Positions 41,914-50,983 of a stretch of DNA of 64,000 nucleotides are shown piece after piece. The translations under genes were made by a program, and so were the position numbers. Origin of the DNA: Fimbriiglobus ruber (GTDB taxonomy: Bacteria > Planctomycetota > Planctomycetia > Gemmatales > Gemmataceae); assembly GCF_002197845.1 (NCBI RefSeq), contig NZ_NIDE01000001.1:1240001-1304000 (forward strand). Direction: 5' to 3'. Each line of letters starts with the position of its first letter. Positions within the stretch are counted from its first letter, which is position 1. Under the pieces are notes generated by a model, which saw nothing but the letters and a program-made list of their open reading frames with translations, did not search any database and was not told where the DNA came from.

Positions 41914-42260
41914 CCAGCACTTCTGGTACGATCGCTTTCGTCTTAGGGCAGCAGACATAGCCCTGTCTTGCTTCCCTATTCATTTCGCTTTGCTAAAGCG
42001 ACGGGCAGGTAAAACTGTACCGCGGATTCGCCCCCCTTTCAGCAAGCAACTCCCTTCCGAAATAATGCCGATTTGAAAACCGGAAATACCGACATAGCTA
42101 CCCGGGTTCGGTTTGGTACAATTTTGGTGCAGTTTGTGGCCGTTTCAGCCCAACGCGACGAAAACTCGCGACATGGTGGGACTGGCCAAAAATCCTTGAA
42201 AATTGAGGGTAAACAACGTCAATTAGGGGTGTTTGCAGTGCGGGTGATTTGGCAGACACA
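41914..42260. other. Right end of the element, no gene
   Basis: It contains the candidate arm site TTGGTACAATTTTGGTGCA (42113-42131) and a tRNA-Leu-like 5' half just before attR (TTTGGCAGACACACTAGA). Open frames here lack support. Confidence 0.5.
42113..42131 (+). promoter_or_regulatory. Candidate integrase arm site, right
   Basis: Matches 10617-10635 with one difference and lies in the same orientation, 130 bases inside attR. Confidence 0.45.
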
Positions 42261-42319
42261 CTAGATTCAGGTTCTAGTTCCCGAAAGGGAGTGGAGGTTC
42301 AAGTCCTCTCTTCCGCATT
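42261..42319 (+). repeat. attR: 59-bp direct repeat, tRNA-Leu 3' fragment
   Basis: Identical to 10494-10552. The preceding 5' half resembles a D-arm (TTTGGCAGACACAC) but cannot form the GCGGAAG acceptor stem, so it is not a second functional tRNA. It is the element's own attP arm. Confidence 0.92.
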
Positions 42320-42330
42320 CATGATGAGTC

Positions 42331-42367
42331 AAAAGATCCCGTGGCCGAACAGCCGCGGGATCTTTTT
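42331..42367 (+). terminator. Displaced tRNA-Leu terminator
   Basis: AAAAGATCCCG / CGGGATCTTTTT with an inner loop and T-run, 12 bases beyond attR. It is probably the original terminator of the tRNA-Leu, now separated from it by the element. Confidence 0.75.
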
Positions 42368-42473
42368 GCGCGCTGATCGAGTACCCGTCGTTTTGTGTTC
42401 GGCGATCGCTTCAAAAATACGCGCATTTCAGGGTGCCCCTGTAGATTTTGGCGTTTGGGATTTGGCACGCGAT

Positions 42474-43511
42474 TTATGCTGCGACCCAGAGCGTATTCCA
42501 ATCGGGCGTGTCGATCAACGCGGCCAATTCCACCAGCGGGCCGACGTGGGCGACCTTCCACTTCGCCCCGGTCTGCTTCAGACGCCGGTTGACGAACTGC
42601 GTGATCGACCCTTCCACCAGCCCGCTGCCAATGCTCCGGCCTCGGGCCAGACGAGAGGCATACTCGAGTCGCGTCGCGTGCGGCAGCAGATACGCGGCCA
42701 GACCGATCAGCGGTTCGCCATCCGCCCCCGCCGGCAACTCGCCGAACCGATCCGCGATCCACGTTTCGATCCCGACCTTGCCCTGGCCCAGCAACGCCCG
42801 CCGGCCGGTGGCGATCCGCTCGGCCGCGGCCGACGGCTCGGTCCAGATGGCCTTCACCGCGTCCGCCACATGCGCGATGGCGTGGAAGGCATCCAGGACC
42901 CCGGCCGCCTGGGGGACGACAGCCGCGCTCAGATTCCAGATCCACTCGGCCCCGTCGCCCAGGACCGTGATGTCGGCGGCGGTCGTGACATTCAGTCGAT
43001 CCGACTCGGCCCGCACCCGTCCGGCGAACGCACTCGCTTCTTCAATCGCGGCGACCACTGCGCGGACCGACGGGGTAGGAAGTGTCCGGTCCTTCCACTG
43101 GTCCAACCCCACCGGCGGCCCCGCTTTCCGCCGGCAAAAGACGGCCAGTTTGACGTCCCGCCAGCCCGTGTCGGTGTTGACCTTACCGGCGTCGATGGCG
43201 ACTTCGAGGTCGCCGGGTGCCCGGGCCATACGTTCGTCGTCGGTCCGCGTCTCGCGGTGAGCCGTGGCGCGACGGGCGGCCGCGTGCGTGAGCTGGCGGA
43301 TGACCTCATCGTCGAGGTGCCAACCGCACAATTCCCGCAGGGTTTGCTGAGCGTGGGCGAACGAATCCCGGGTGCCGGCGAACACGGCCATGCGCTCGGC
43401 GGCCGGGCTCACGTACCCGTCGATGCCGAGGGTGTCGTCGGCGAGGAAGTGTCCGCCATCGGCCGTGGTGGTGTACTGCCGACCGAAGCGGAGGGTGCCG
43501 AGGGCGGTCAA
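42474..43511 (-). CDS. ISKra4-family transposase, ORF2 (catalytic part)
   Basis: About 345 residues from the first ATG-like codon, but probably entered by frameshift from ORF1. In the -1 frame the protein reads KKVPGHRRKGRHTRWILTAL, then GTLRFGRQYTTT. Conserved points are LEVAIDAGKVNTDTGWRDVK with the first Asp, ITVLGDGAEWIWNL with the second, and SIGSGLVEGSITQFVNRRLK with the Glu. These match the ISKra4 DDE pattern. It ends in the left repeat region and looks intact. Confidence 0.87.
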   Translation of the reverse strand: MTALGTLRFGRQYTTTADGGHFLADDTLGIDGYVSPAAERMAVFAGTRDSFAHAQQTLRELCGWHLDDEVIRQLTHAAARRATAHRETRTDDERMARAPGDLEVAIDAGKVNTDTGWRDVKLAVFCRRKAGPPVGLDQWKDRTLPTPSVRAVVAAIEEASAFAGRVRAESDRLNVTTAADITVLGDGAEWIWNLSAAVVPQAAGVLDAFHAIAHVADAVKAIWTEPSAAAERIATGRRALLGQGKVGIETWIADRFGELPAGADGEPLIGLAAYLLPHATRLEYASRLARGRSIGSGLVEGSITQFVNRRLKQTGAKWKVAHVGPLVELAALIDTPDWNTLWVAA

Positions 43512-43777
43512 AATCCAACGGGTATGCCGCCCCTTGCGGCGGTGGCCGGGAACTTTTTTTGGGCGTCGGTCGTGTCGGCCCGGGTCTGGAGGGCAGCGGC
43601 GAGGGTCTCGCGGAGGAGCTGTCGCCCGCCGCTCAGGGCGAGTTGCTCGCAGACCGCCAGGACGGTCCCGTGTTCGGCGGTTTGCGCCAGTTGGTTCAGG
43701 TTCTGGACGCAGGCGATGGCCTGTTCAAAAGCCATCCGTTCCGCATCCGTCTGGTACTCGATCGTGAGCGTCGGCAT
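43508..43777 (-). CDS. ISKra4-family transposase, ORF1
   Basis: An 89-residue N-terminal part, MPTLTIEYQTDAERMAFEQA then IACVQNLNQLAQTAEHGTVL. It ends soon after the codons CAA AAA AAG at about 43560-43552, which contain the slippery heptamer A AAA AAG; a -1 slip there joins it to ORF2. The start at 43777 is chosen over 43834, whose extra residues lie in the terminal repeat. Confidence 0.8.
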   Translation of the reverse strand: MPTLTIEYQTDAERMAFEQAIACVQNLNQLAQTAEHGTVLAVCEQLALSGGRQLLRETLAAALQTRADTTDAQKKFPATAARGGIPVGF

Positions 43778-43950
43778 CCTTGCCTCCGAAAACGGGAACC
43801 GGGGGCAAAACTGATACCCGAAACCGCCCGCCAAAATCTACAGCGGCACCCCCGCATTTCACTTCGGCTTCCGCGGACTCCTCGGATTGGGTATACACCG
43901 CCTGTTGCGGGGTCGGCCCGCCTGTGGTTCGGTCGCAAGGAGGCGCCCGT

Positions 43951-46923
43951 ATGTCGTCCCGGTTCGTTCTGCCGGCCGTTCTTGTCGCGCTGCTCGGCTC
44001 GCTGGCCGCCGTGTCGTTGACCACGGCCCAGCAACCGCCCCAGGTCTACCGGGACAACTTCTCCGGGCGGGACGTCTCGTTCGTCGCCGGCGACGCCAAC
44101 ATCAAGTACGCCGAGAAAGACCACAAACTGTCCGACGAGCACAACAAGAGCGCGCGCACGTCCGAGTACATCAAGATCGAGGCCACGCCGCCGGCCGGGG
44201 CGACGGAAGCCGAATTCGTTCACTACTACTACGAGACGCCGCCGGCCGTTGTGACCGAGCGGATGACGGCGAGCGTGTGGGTCAAAGCCTACCGGGCCGG
44301 GGTGCAGATCAAAGCCCGGGTCGTGTTTCCGCGGGAGAAAGACCCGCGGAATCCGGACGCCCCCCTCACGACGCTCATTCCCGGCGAGAAGTACGAAAAA
44401 GTCCGCCAGTGGCAGCGGCTCGGGTTCGGCGACCCGGCCGACCAACTCAAGAAGCATTTGCCCGTCCTCCACGCCCGCCTGGGCCGCGCGATCGACCCGA
44501 CGGACGCCTACGTCGACCGGATCGTGCTGAACGTGTACGCCGGGCCGGGCACCACCGAAGTGTGGGTCGACGACCTCGAAATCGGCCCGACCCGCGGGGA
44601 CGTCGGCCCCGCGACGACACCGGGCGACCGGCGGGCGGTCGGCGCGGCGGCCGCCAAACGGAACCGGCCGGCGACCAAGGCGGTGCCCGTCGAGTTCGCG
44701 GACGGCCAGATTCTGGTCGACGGCGACCCGTTCTTCATGCTCGCGATCCGCCACACCAACACGCCGCTCCACGTTCTGCGGGAGGCCCAGTTCAACACGG
44801 TCTGGTTCCCGAACGACGCGACCCCGCAGACGATCGAGGAAGCCATCCGGTACGGGTTCTGGATCGTCCCGACCCTCCCGCTGGACGCCGTCGAGTGGGA
44901 CGCCCGGAAGCCGAAAAAGCCGGACCCGGAATCGGTCAAGCGGGACGCCGACCGCGTCACCACGTACCTGCGGAAATTCCTCTCCGGCGACGCCGTCCTG
45001 ATGTGGGACTTCGGGAGCGGGCGGACCAAGGAAGACCTGGAGCGGGTCGTCCGGGCGTCGGACGTCGTCCGCACGTACGACCCGCGGCGGCCCCGGGCGG
45101 TCGACCTGTGGGACGGCTACCAGGCTTACTCGTCGTACGTCAACGCGATCGGGGCGCACCGTTGGCCGCTCTTTTCCAGTCTCGAAATGGAAATGTACCG
45201 CGAGTGGCTGACCCAGCGCCGCGCCCTGACCGGTCCGGGCAAGCTGGCGTGGACGTGGGTCCAAACCCACCTGCCGGACTGGTACGTTCAACTTCTGACC
45301 GGGCGCCCCGACTGCGAATCGTTCGACGACCCGATTGGCCCGCACCCGGAACAAATCCGCATCCTCACTTACTTGAGTATCGCGACCGGGTCTCGGGGAC
45401 TCGGGTTCTGGTCCGACAAGTTCCTCTCGAACGCGTGCCACGGGCGGGACCGATTGCTCGAACTCGCCTTGTTGAACACCGAAATCGAAATGATCCGGCC
45501 GATCCTGTTCGACACGCAGGACGCGGCGACCTGGCTCGATACCAACAAACCGGAAGTCCGCGCGGCACTCTTGCGGGGGCCGAAAGAACTCGTCGTCCTG
45601 CCGATCTGGTTGGGCGCCGGGACCCAGTACACGCCGCCCCAGGCCACGGTCTCGGGCCTGACCATCCGCGTCCCGATGGTGCCGGACGGCACCGTCCCGT
45701 GGCTGGTGACCGCCGCCGGGGTGAGCGAAATCAAGGACGTCAAACGTGTCGCGGCGGGCACCGAAATCAAGATCGCCGAGTTCGACACGACCGCCATCGT
45801 GGTGTTCACCAGTGACTACGGGGTTCAAGGAAAAGTCGTGCGGTGGCAGGACGAAACCCGCTTCAAGATTGGGAACAAGGTCGCCGAGTGGGCGATCCTG
45901 CAGGCGAAAGAGCAATACAATAAGGCATTCACCACACACCAGAAAATCATCGCGGCCGGCGGCCCGGACATCCCGGAGGCGGGCGAGTTATTCGCCAAGG
46001 CGAAGCAGTACCTGGACGCGGCCGAGGAACTCGCGAACAACAAGCAGTGGGACGTGGCCTACCGCGAGGCCCGCCGGGCGGTCCGGCCGATCCGCGTCCT
46101 GATGCGCGCGGACTGGGAGAAGGCCGTCGCCCCGCTCGACACGACGACCGCCAGCCCGTACGCCGTCAGCTTTTACTCGCTCCCGCAGCACTGGCAGTTC
46201 GCGCGGGAGGTCGCGGGGTTGGTTCCCGGGCCGAACGGGTTCCCGCACGGCGGCTTCGAACTGAGCCGGCCAGCCCCGACGGAAGGGGCGGCGGTCGCGT
46301 CGCTGCCGGGGTGGGAAGTCCGCAAACTGATCCTGGATCAGGTCGACGGGCTGGCCGCGATCATCAACGTCAAAGGGCAGGAAGACCCGCCGCCCGTGCG
46401 CACGCCGCCGGGGAAAGGTCGTTACGCGCCACAGAACGTTACTCTCCAACCGCTCGATTACCGGCAGCCGGAGTTCGGCCAGCATTGCCTCCGGCTGTCC
46501 ATGAGTCCGAAGCGGGAACTCGACAAGGGGGGCAAGGTTCTGCCGCCGCCGTTGGCCGTGGAACGGACGGTGCTGGCCGTCGACAGCCCGCCCGCGACGT
46601 TCCCACCGGGGACCATCGTGCGCATCAGTTTCTGGGTGAAGGCGAGTATCGCGGCGTCGGCCGACGGGGTCGTCATATTCGACACCGTCGGCGGCGAACC
46701 GCTCGGGGTGCGGGTCCGCGGAACCGCGAAATGGCTGCAGTATCACTTGTACCGCCGGATCCCGGCGTCCGGGAAGATCGCCATGACGTTCGCCCAGACC
46801 GGGCTCGGCGCCTCCTACATCGACGATGTCAAAATCGAGCCGATGTATCCGGCCGCGTCAACGGTTCAGGCCCCGGCACCGACTGTGTTAACTCCGGTCG
46901 GTGCCACATCCAGCCGGCGCTAG
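43951..46923 (+). CDS. Large exported protein with putative carbohydrate-binding modules
   Basis: This 990-residue protein has AAGGAGG before the ATG at 43951 and a signal peptide (VLPAVLVALLGSLAAVSLTT AQ). The first about 200 residues and last about 170 residues look like beta-sandwich carbohydrate-binding modules, ending TTEVWVDDLEIGP and GASYIDDVKIEP respectively. The middle begins VEFADGQILVDGDPFFMLAI and resembles a glycoside-hydrolase-like TIM barrel (FNTVWFPNDATPQTIEEAIR, YGFWIVPTLPL), though the catalytic acids are not identifiable. It probably acts on polysaccharide outside the cytoplasm. Planctomycetes carry many such proteins. Confidence 0.6.
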   Translation: MSSRFVLPAVLVALLGSLAAVSLTTAQQPPQVYRDNFSGRDVSFVAGDANIKYAEKDHKLSDEHNKSARTSEYIKIEATPPAGATEAEFVHYYYETPPAVVTERMTASVWVKAYRAGVQIKARVVFPREKDPRNPDAPLTTLIPGEKYEKVRQWQRLGFGDPADQLKKHLPVLHARLGRAIDPTDAYVDRIVLNVYAGPGTTEVWVDDLEIGPTRGDVGPATTPGDRRAVGAAAAKRNRPATKAVPVEFADGQILVDGDPFFMLAIRHTNTPLHVLREAQFNTVWFPNDATPQTIEEAIRYGFWIVPTLPLDAVEWDARKPKKPDPESVKRDADRVTTYLRKFLSGDAVLMWDFGSGRTKEDLERVVRASDVVRTYDPRRPRAVDLWDGYQAYSSYVNAIGAHRWPLFSSLEMEMYREWLTQRRALTGPGKLAWTWVQTHLPDWYVQLLTGRPDCESFDDPIGPHPEQIRILTYLSIATGSRGLGFWSDKFLSNACHGRDRLLELALLNTEIEMIRPILFDTQDAATWLDTNKPEVRAALLRGPKELVVLPIWLGAGTQYTPPQATVSGLTIRVPMVPDGTVPWLVTAAGVSEIKDVKRVAAGTEIKIAEFDTTAIVVFTSDYGVQGKVVRWQDETRFKIGNKVAEWAILQAKEQYNKAFTTHQKIIAAGGPDIPEAGELFAKAKQYLDAAEELANNKQWDVAYREARRAVRPIRVLMRADWEKAVAPLDTTTASPYAVSFYSLPQHWQFAREVAGLVPGPNGFPHGGFELSRPAPTEGAAVASLPGWEVRKLILDQVDGLAAIINVKGQEDPPPVRTPPGKGRYAPQNVTLQPLDYRQPEFGQHCLRLSMSPKRELDKGGKVLPPPLAVERTVLAVDSPPATFPPGTIVRISFWVKASIAASADGVVIFDTVGGEPLGVRVRGTAKWLQYHLYRRIPASGKIAMTFAQTGLGASYIDDVKIEPMYPAASTVQAPAPTVLTPVGATSSRR

Positions 46924-46991
46924 CGCCCGCGCGGTCCGGTCTCGCCGAACGGGTTCCCCGCACTCCACGGAACCACAGGCGACCACGTGAC

Positions 46992-48674
46992 TCAGGATTT
47001 CCGGGAGCTTTCCAGATAGGCCTTGAGAAGTTGTCCGCCGGCGTTGACGAGTTGCCGGACGACCTTCTTCGTCCGGCCCGCAAGCGCTTCCAGGTGTAGG
47101 GCGCGGAGTAACCCGACCCCGCGGGCCTCGCCCAGAAGACCGGCGATCGTCGTGAGCAATTCGTCCCGCACGCCGAGTTCTTTGCCGGCCGCGGTACAGA
47201 CCGGGATCACACTCAACACGTTCGCCCCGAACTGCTCCCGCGCGGCCGCACACGCCTCGCGGATTTGAACTTCCTTCGGCCGCGACCCGGCTTCCCAGTC
47301 GTAAGGCGGCGCCCACTCCATCGCCGGGCTGAGTAAATCGACGTGCGACAAGACCAGGAGTACGGGCGGCAACTTCAGGTTCGGCGTCGCCGCCACCCCG
47401 GCGCGGATGCGGTCGAGGAAATCCACTTCGGGCTTCCGCGCCGCCGACCGGGCCGGGACGACGAGTAACATCACGTCCGCGTGCCGCGCCGCTTCGACGG
47501 CCGCCGCCACGTCCGCGTCCGTCGGGCCAGCCTGCCCGAAGCCGGCGGAATCGAGCAGACAGAGTTCGGGTAACCCGGGCTGGCGGAGCTGATATTTCGT
47601 GACACCCGCGGTCAGCGGGAGAACGTCCGTCCCGGCCCGGCGGTCGCCCAGGAGCGTGTTCACGAGGCTCGATTTCCCGGCCTTGACCGGCCCCACGACG
47701 GCGACCGTGACCGGGGGCACCGTTTCGCCATTTGGGGACTCGGAAGGGGAGCCGGAAGAGGACCCGGAAGGCTCCGGTGGCGCGCTCGGGGCGGGCGAGC
47801 CGGTGTCCGGCCCGCTTCCCGCGTGTTCCTGGTGCGGCGCGGTCCCCGGCTCACCGAGCGGCGGAACCTGGTGGAGGGCCATCAGTTCCTGATACCGTTT
47901 CGCCCCGACTTTGAGCCGCCCGCTGTTGAGTTCGATGAGATACCGACCGAGTTCGCGTGTGTACGTGGTCTGGAACCACATCATCACGTTTTGTTGGAAC
48001 CCTTTCGATGCGGGCGCGAGTCCGGCCTTCGTCGCGGCGACCTGGAGGCCGACCTTGATCGGGTCGAAGACCGCGGAGACGGCCCAGTAGATGTTCCGCA
48101 GGCGCGGGTACCAGTCGGTCGCCGTGTCGACCGCGTCGCGGAGGCGCTGGATGTCGTTCACGGTCAACAGGTGGCTGCCGGGAACGTACTTGTCCACTAG
48201 CTTGTTCATGTCGTGGGCGATCAGTTCTCCGCAGGCGAGGATTTCGGGGAGGGTGAGGTGGCCGAACGGGTCGGTCGCGGTCGGGTTGTAGACGCGGGCG
48301 ATTTGGAGGGCCAGATCCTGGGCTTCGGCCGCATACCGCTTCAAGTCGCTGAGTTGGTCCGCCGTCACGGTTTTAACCGCATCGACCTGGGCTTCGACCA
48401 GTTCCCACGCCCGCTTGTCCCGGTCGGTCCAGTAGCCCGGGAGCGGGTCGGCGGCTGCGCCGCGGACGACCACCTTGGACCGCCGGGTCCAGTACCACAT
48501 GAGGAGGTACGAGGCGAACCAGCACGCGAACATCGGCCAGTACGCGACGAACGACCACCCGCGGTCCCACAGGTGGTAGGCCCCGGCCGCCGTGAGAAAC
48601 AGCACCGGCGCGACCGCCAGCACGGTCACGAGCGAGACGCGGAGTTTGATGCGGGTCGGGATCAAGGAAATCAT
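46992..48674 (-). CDS. Membrane-anchored Era/dynamin-like GTPase
   Basis: This 560-residue protein has two N-terminal transmembrane helices (LVTVLAVAPVLFLTAAGAYH and SFVAYWPMFACWFASYLLMW), then a helical domain of about 220 residues. A Pro/Ser/Gly-rich linker leads to a GTPase domain: VAVVGPVKAGKSSLVNTLLG (G1), VLPLTAGVTKY (G2), CLLDSAGFGQ (G3), LVLSHVDLL (G4-like, with HVD in place of NKxD) and a C-terminal helical tail. Similar proteins in other bacteria have unclear roles in membrane or cell-surface maintenance. The start at 48674 precedes the first helix. Confidence 0.75.
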   Translation of the reverse strand: MISLIPTRIKLRVSLVTVLAVAPVLFLTAAGAYHLWDRGWSFVAYWPMFACWFASYLLMWYWTRRSKVVVRGAAADPLPGYWTDRDKRAWELVEAQVDAVKTVTADQLSDLKRYAAEAQDLALQIARVYNPTATDPFGHLTLPEILACGELIAHDMNKLVDKYVPGSHLLTVNDIQRLRDAVDTATDWYPRLRNIYWAVSAVFDPIKVGLQVAATKAGLAPASKGFQQNVMMWFQTTYTRELGRYLIELNSGRLKVGAKRYQELMALHQVPPLGEPGTAPHQEHAGSGPDTGSPAPSAPPEPSGSSSGSPSESPNGETVPPVTVAVVGPVKAGKSSLVNTLLGDRRAGTDVLPLTAGVTKYQLRQPGLPELCLLDSAGFGQAGPTDADVAAAVEAARHADVMLLVVPARSAARKPEVDFLDRIRAGVAATPNLKLPPVLLVLSHVDLLSPAMEWAPPYDWEAGSRPKEVQIREACAAAREQFGANVLSVIPVCTAAGKELGVRDELLTTIAGLLGEARGVGLLRALHLEALAGRTKKVVRQLVNAGGQLLKAYLESSRKS

Positions 48675-48952
48675 GGTGCCGTTCTCTGGTGGCCGTTCGA
48701 GTGGCAAAACCGCCGGCCCACTCGAACGGATGGCGTTGGCTATTCCCGACAATCAAGAACATTCACACTATACCCTGCGCGGTCCGGAATGAGATGCTTC
48801 TCCGTACCTGCGAGTGGCGACGGGCTCTCACTCGTCGCAGCCATCAACCGACGACCAGAAATATCTTATTCTGAACCGCGTAAAGTATAACAGCGGCCGT
48901 GGGTTCGTGCCGGACGAATCACGGCCGTGGCGTGCGGTTCGGGAACCCGATT

Positions 48953-50305
48953 CTACGGGACGCGCAGCTCTGCCGCGCCGCCGCCCTTGTTCGACGGGGC
49001 GGGCGACCCCGTCGCGGCGCCACTCTTGTTTTCCGGGACGGGCGTATCCTCCCCCTCCCCTGCACCGCCCTTGTTTGCCACGCGGGTGAGCCGAATGCTG
49101 CTTCGTTGGGCGAGGATCTCGTTTTCGAGAGTCCCCGGAGGGTTTTTCCGCCAGGCGGTGTTGGTCAGCGCTTGCCGGCGACCTTCCTCGAACATCCGCG
49201 ACATCTCGCCCGGGTCGAACTTGGTGCTGTCCGTGGGCGCCTGGAAATCGGCCGGGATGGACGCCAGGTGGTAATTCATGCCGGCCAGGATCGACGCCGT
49301 GTAAAGCCGGATTAATTCCACCCGCGTCTCGGCGTCGATCAGTGTGGATACGCCGCTCGACGCGATCTGGACCACCCGCGCTTTCACCTGGTGCGGGTCG
49401 GCATAAAGTTTCCCCGCGACGATGATATAAAGGTCGGACCCGTACAAGAAGTCGGCCGGCGGGCGCGTCCGGTACTCGGGTGGCACTTGCGGCGGCCGCA
49501 AAAACACGTTCTGGCTCACCCCGCCGTCGACGTGGCGCTCGATCAGTTGCCGCCCGTCCACTTCGACCGGGATCTCGGTCGGCGGGAAGAAGGCCGGAAT
49601 CGCCGCCGAGGCGAGCATCACCTTGGCGATCAGTTCCCGCGCCCCGGGTTCGTTGTTGGCGGCAATCGCTCCCACGTCCCAGATCACCGGCCGTCGGCCG
49701 TCCAGGTCGGTCGTTCCGACGTATAACCGCCGCCCCTTCCGGTGTTCTTCGGCCAACCGGGCCATCGTCGCCGGGGTCAGAATCCGGTCGATCTGCTGGG
49801 CGAGCGGGGTGTTGTCGGCCAGCGAGTCGGAGAGCAGCGACCGGACCCCGCGCTTCTTGGTGTAGATGTCTTCGGTCTTGAGGGTGGTGTACACCCGCCT
49901 CAACTCGCAGTCGTAGTCCGGGCCGAGAAACGTGAGCCCGGCGATCAACGCGCCTGTGCTGACGCCCGTGATGGAGTCGAACGCGGGGCGGGTTCCGGCC
50001 TCGGTCCATCCGACCAGGAGTCCGGCTTGGAAGGCACCGAAGGTTCCGCCACCGGAGAGAGCCAGACACGTCTTCTTGGGCGGGATGACGGCCGGTTTTT
50101 GCGACGTGCGGATTCGCTCCCCCACCCGGAAAAGGTCTCGCGCCACCGGCAGGGTCGGGGCGTCTCCGTATCCGTGCGGGTCCACCAACTCGTTCGGCGG
50201 TATCCCGACCGAGACGGGCGTGGGGGTTTGCGACAGGGCCCCACAACCAGCCAGAAGGCCGATCAACACACTCGCTGCAAGCAGCTGGATTGTCGAGCGA
50301 GACAC
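48953..50305 (-). CDS. Patatin-like phospholipase lipoprotein
   Basis: A 450-residue protein with a lipoprotein signal (IQLLAASVLIGLLAGC, lipobox LAGC). It also has the patatin catalytic features: oxyanion hole CLALSGGGTFGAFQAG, nucleophile serine in ITGVSTGALIAGL (GxSxG), and the partner Asp in RHVDGGVSQN. The family hydrolyses acyl lipids through a Ser-Asp dyad. The GTG at 50305 is preferred because the signal peptide follows it directly; ATG codons at 50347 and 50383 are alternatives. A Gly/Ala-rich tail follows the domain. Neighbours give no pathway. Confidence 0.85.
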   Translation of the reverse strand: MSRSTIQLLAASVLIGLLAGCGALSQTPTPVSVGIPPNELVDPHGYGDAPTLPVARDLFRVGERIRTSQKPAVIPPKKTCLALSGGGTFGAFQAGLLVGWTEAGTRPAFDSITGVSTGALIAGLTFLGPDYDCELRRVYTTLKTEDIYTKKRGVRSLLSDSLADNTPLAQQIDRILTPATMARLAEEHRKGRRLYVGTTDLDGRRPVIWDVGAIAANNEPGARELIAKVMLASAAIPAFFPPTEIPVEVDGRQLIERHVDGGVSQNVFLRPPQVPPEYRTRPPADFLYGSDLYIIVAGKLYADPHQVKARVVQIASSGVSTLIDAETRVELIRLYTASILAGMNYHLASIPADFQAPTDSTKFDPGEMSRMFEEGRRQALTNTAWRKNPPGTLENEILAQRSSIRLTRVANKGGAGEGEDTPVPENKSGAATGSPAPSNKGGGAAELRVP

Positions 50306-50983
50306 GGTTGAGGCTCGATCGTTACATAAAATGGCCGTGTAACACATGCGATTGTTTCGACCGCGCAAGGCCCCCAAGTTCACTCAATCCCGTTTCTCCG
50401 CCAGCCTGCTGGTTGAATACTGCGCCCTGCCTTCCCGGCTCTGAGGCAGGCCGCAACTTCTCACAAGCGAAATGACAGCTCCATCCCGCGAGAGCGGGTG
50501 CCCTCCGTAATTTCGCGTGCGTGACCACTGGCGCTGGCTCTGGCCCGCTTCCCTTTCGCCTCGTCAGGCCGCGTTGATGCGGTCAACAAGCGAAAGGTTT
50601 CGGTATGTCCCAAGTCCAGTATTCGTTGCAGTTTCCGTCGATCCCGTCTACAAATGAGATCGAACCAACTCATGTCCCTGTGATGGCCAAATCTGCTGGG
50701 TTTTAAGGCGCTTTTGGGCGATGCCTTCGGCCCGCGTACTTCAGGAGTTCCGTCGCTACGCGACCGGCTTTGCCGCCCTTACGCCCGCTATCGCAGAAGC
50801 GGGAATGTGACCCAAAACGGATTCCAGCAACACCTCGTTGATGCCATAACATCTGTCTGCCGAAGCGGTTCTGCGATGGGTGGCATTCTTCTCACGAAAA
50901 GTAGTCGCTCCTCTTTTTTTCGTGCAGGGAAATCGCCCGTCAGCGGATCATACTTGGAGGAACGACTTCCAAAGGGGCACGAC
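50306..50983. other. Intergenic region, no supported gene
   Basis: The frame of the downstream sigma factor is open back to 50714, but the translated sequence there is not sigma-like. No RNA or strong hairpin is seen. Confidence 0.5.

Larger units (their letters stand above)
10553..42319 (+). mobile_element. Integrated plasmid-like mobilisable element at tRNA-Leu
   Basis: This segment of about 31.8 kb is bounded by the 59-bp att repeats. It carries a tyrosine integrase, MobF relaxase, coupling protein, ParB-like protein, iteron origin with split RepA, ParA locus, toxin-antitoxin pair and resolvase. No VirB4- or VirB8-10-like genes are visible. Several backbone genes are damaged (RepA, resolvase), so it is probably immobile or dependent on helpers now. 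Confidence 0.88.
42431..43852 (-). mobile_element. ISKra4-family insertion sequence
   Basis: Terminal repeats GGGTGCCCCTGTAGATTTTG at the left and the matching GGTGCCGCTGTAGATTTTG (reverse) at the right bound two overlapping transposase frames. CGCATTTCA target duplications lie at 42422-42430 and 43853-43861. It inserted just outside attR. Confidence 0.9.

Noticed and set aside
42236-42319. Second functional tRNA-Leu at attR
   Set aside because: The 3' part is exact but the 5' half cannot pair as an acceptor stem with CTTCCGC; it is an att fragment.
43696-45939. Minus-strand open frame of 747 codons opposite the secreted protein gene
   Set aside because: It is antisense to a gene with a signal peptide and ribosome-binding site, crosses the IS end, and has shadow-like composition.
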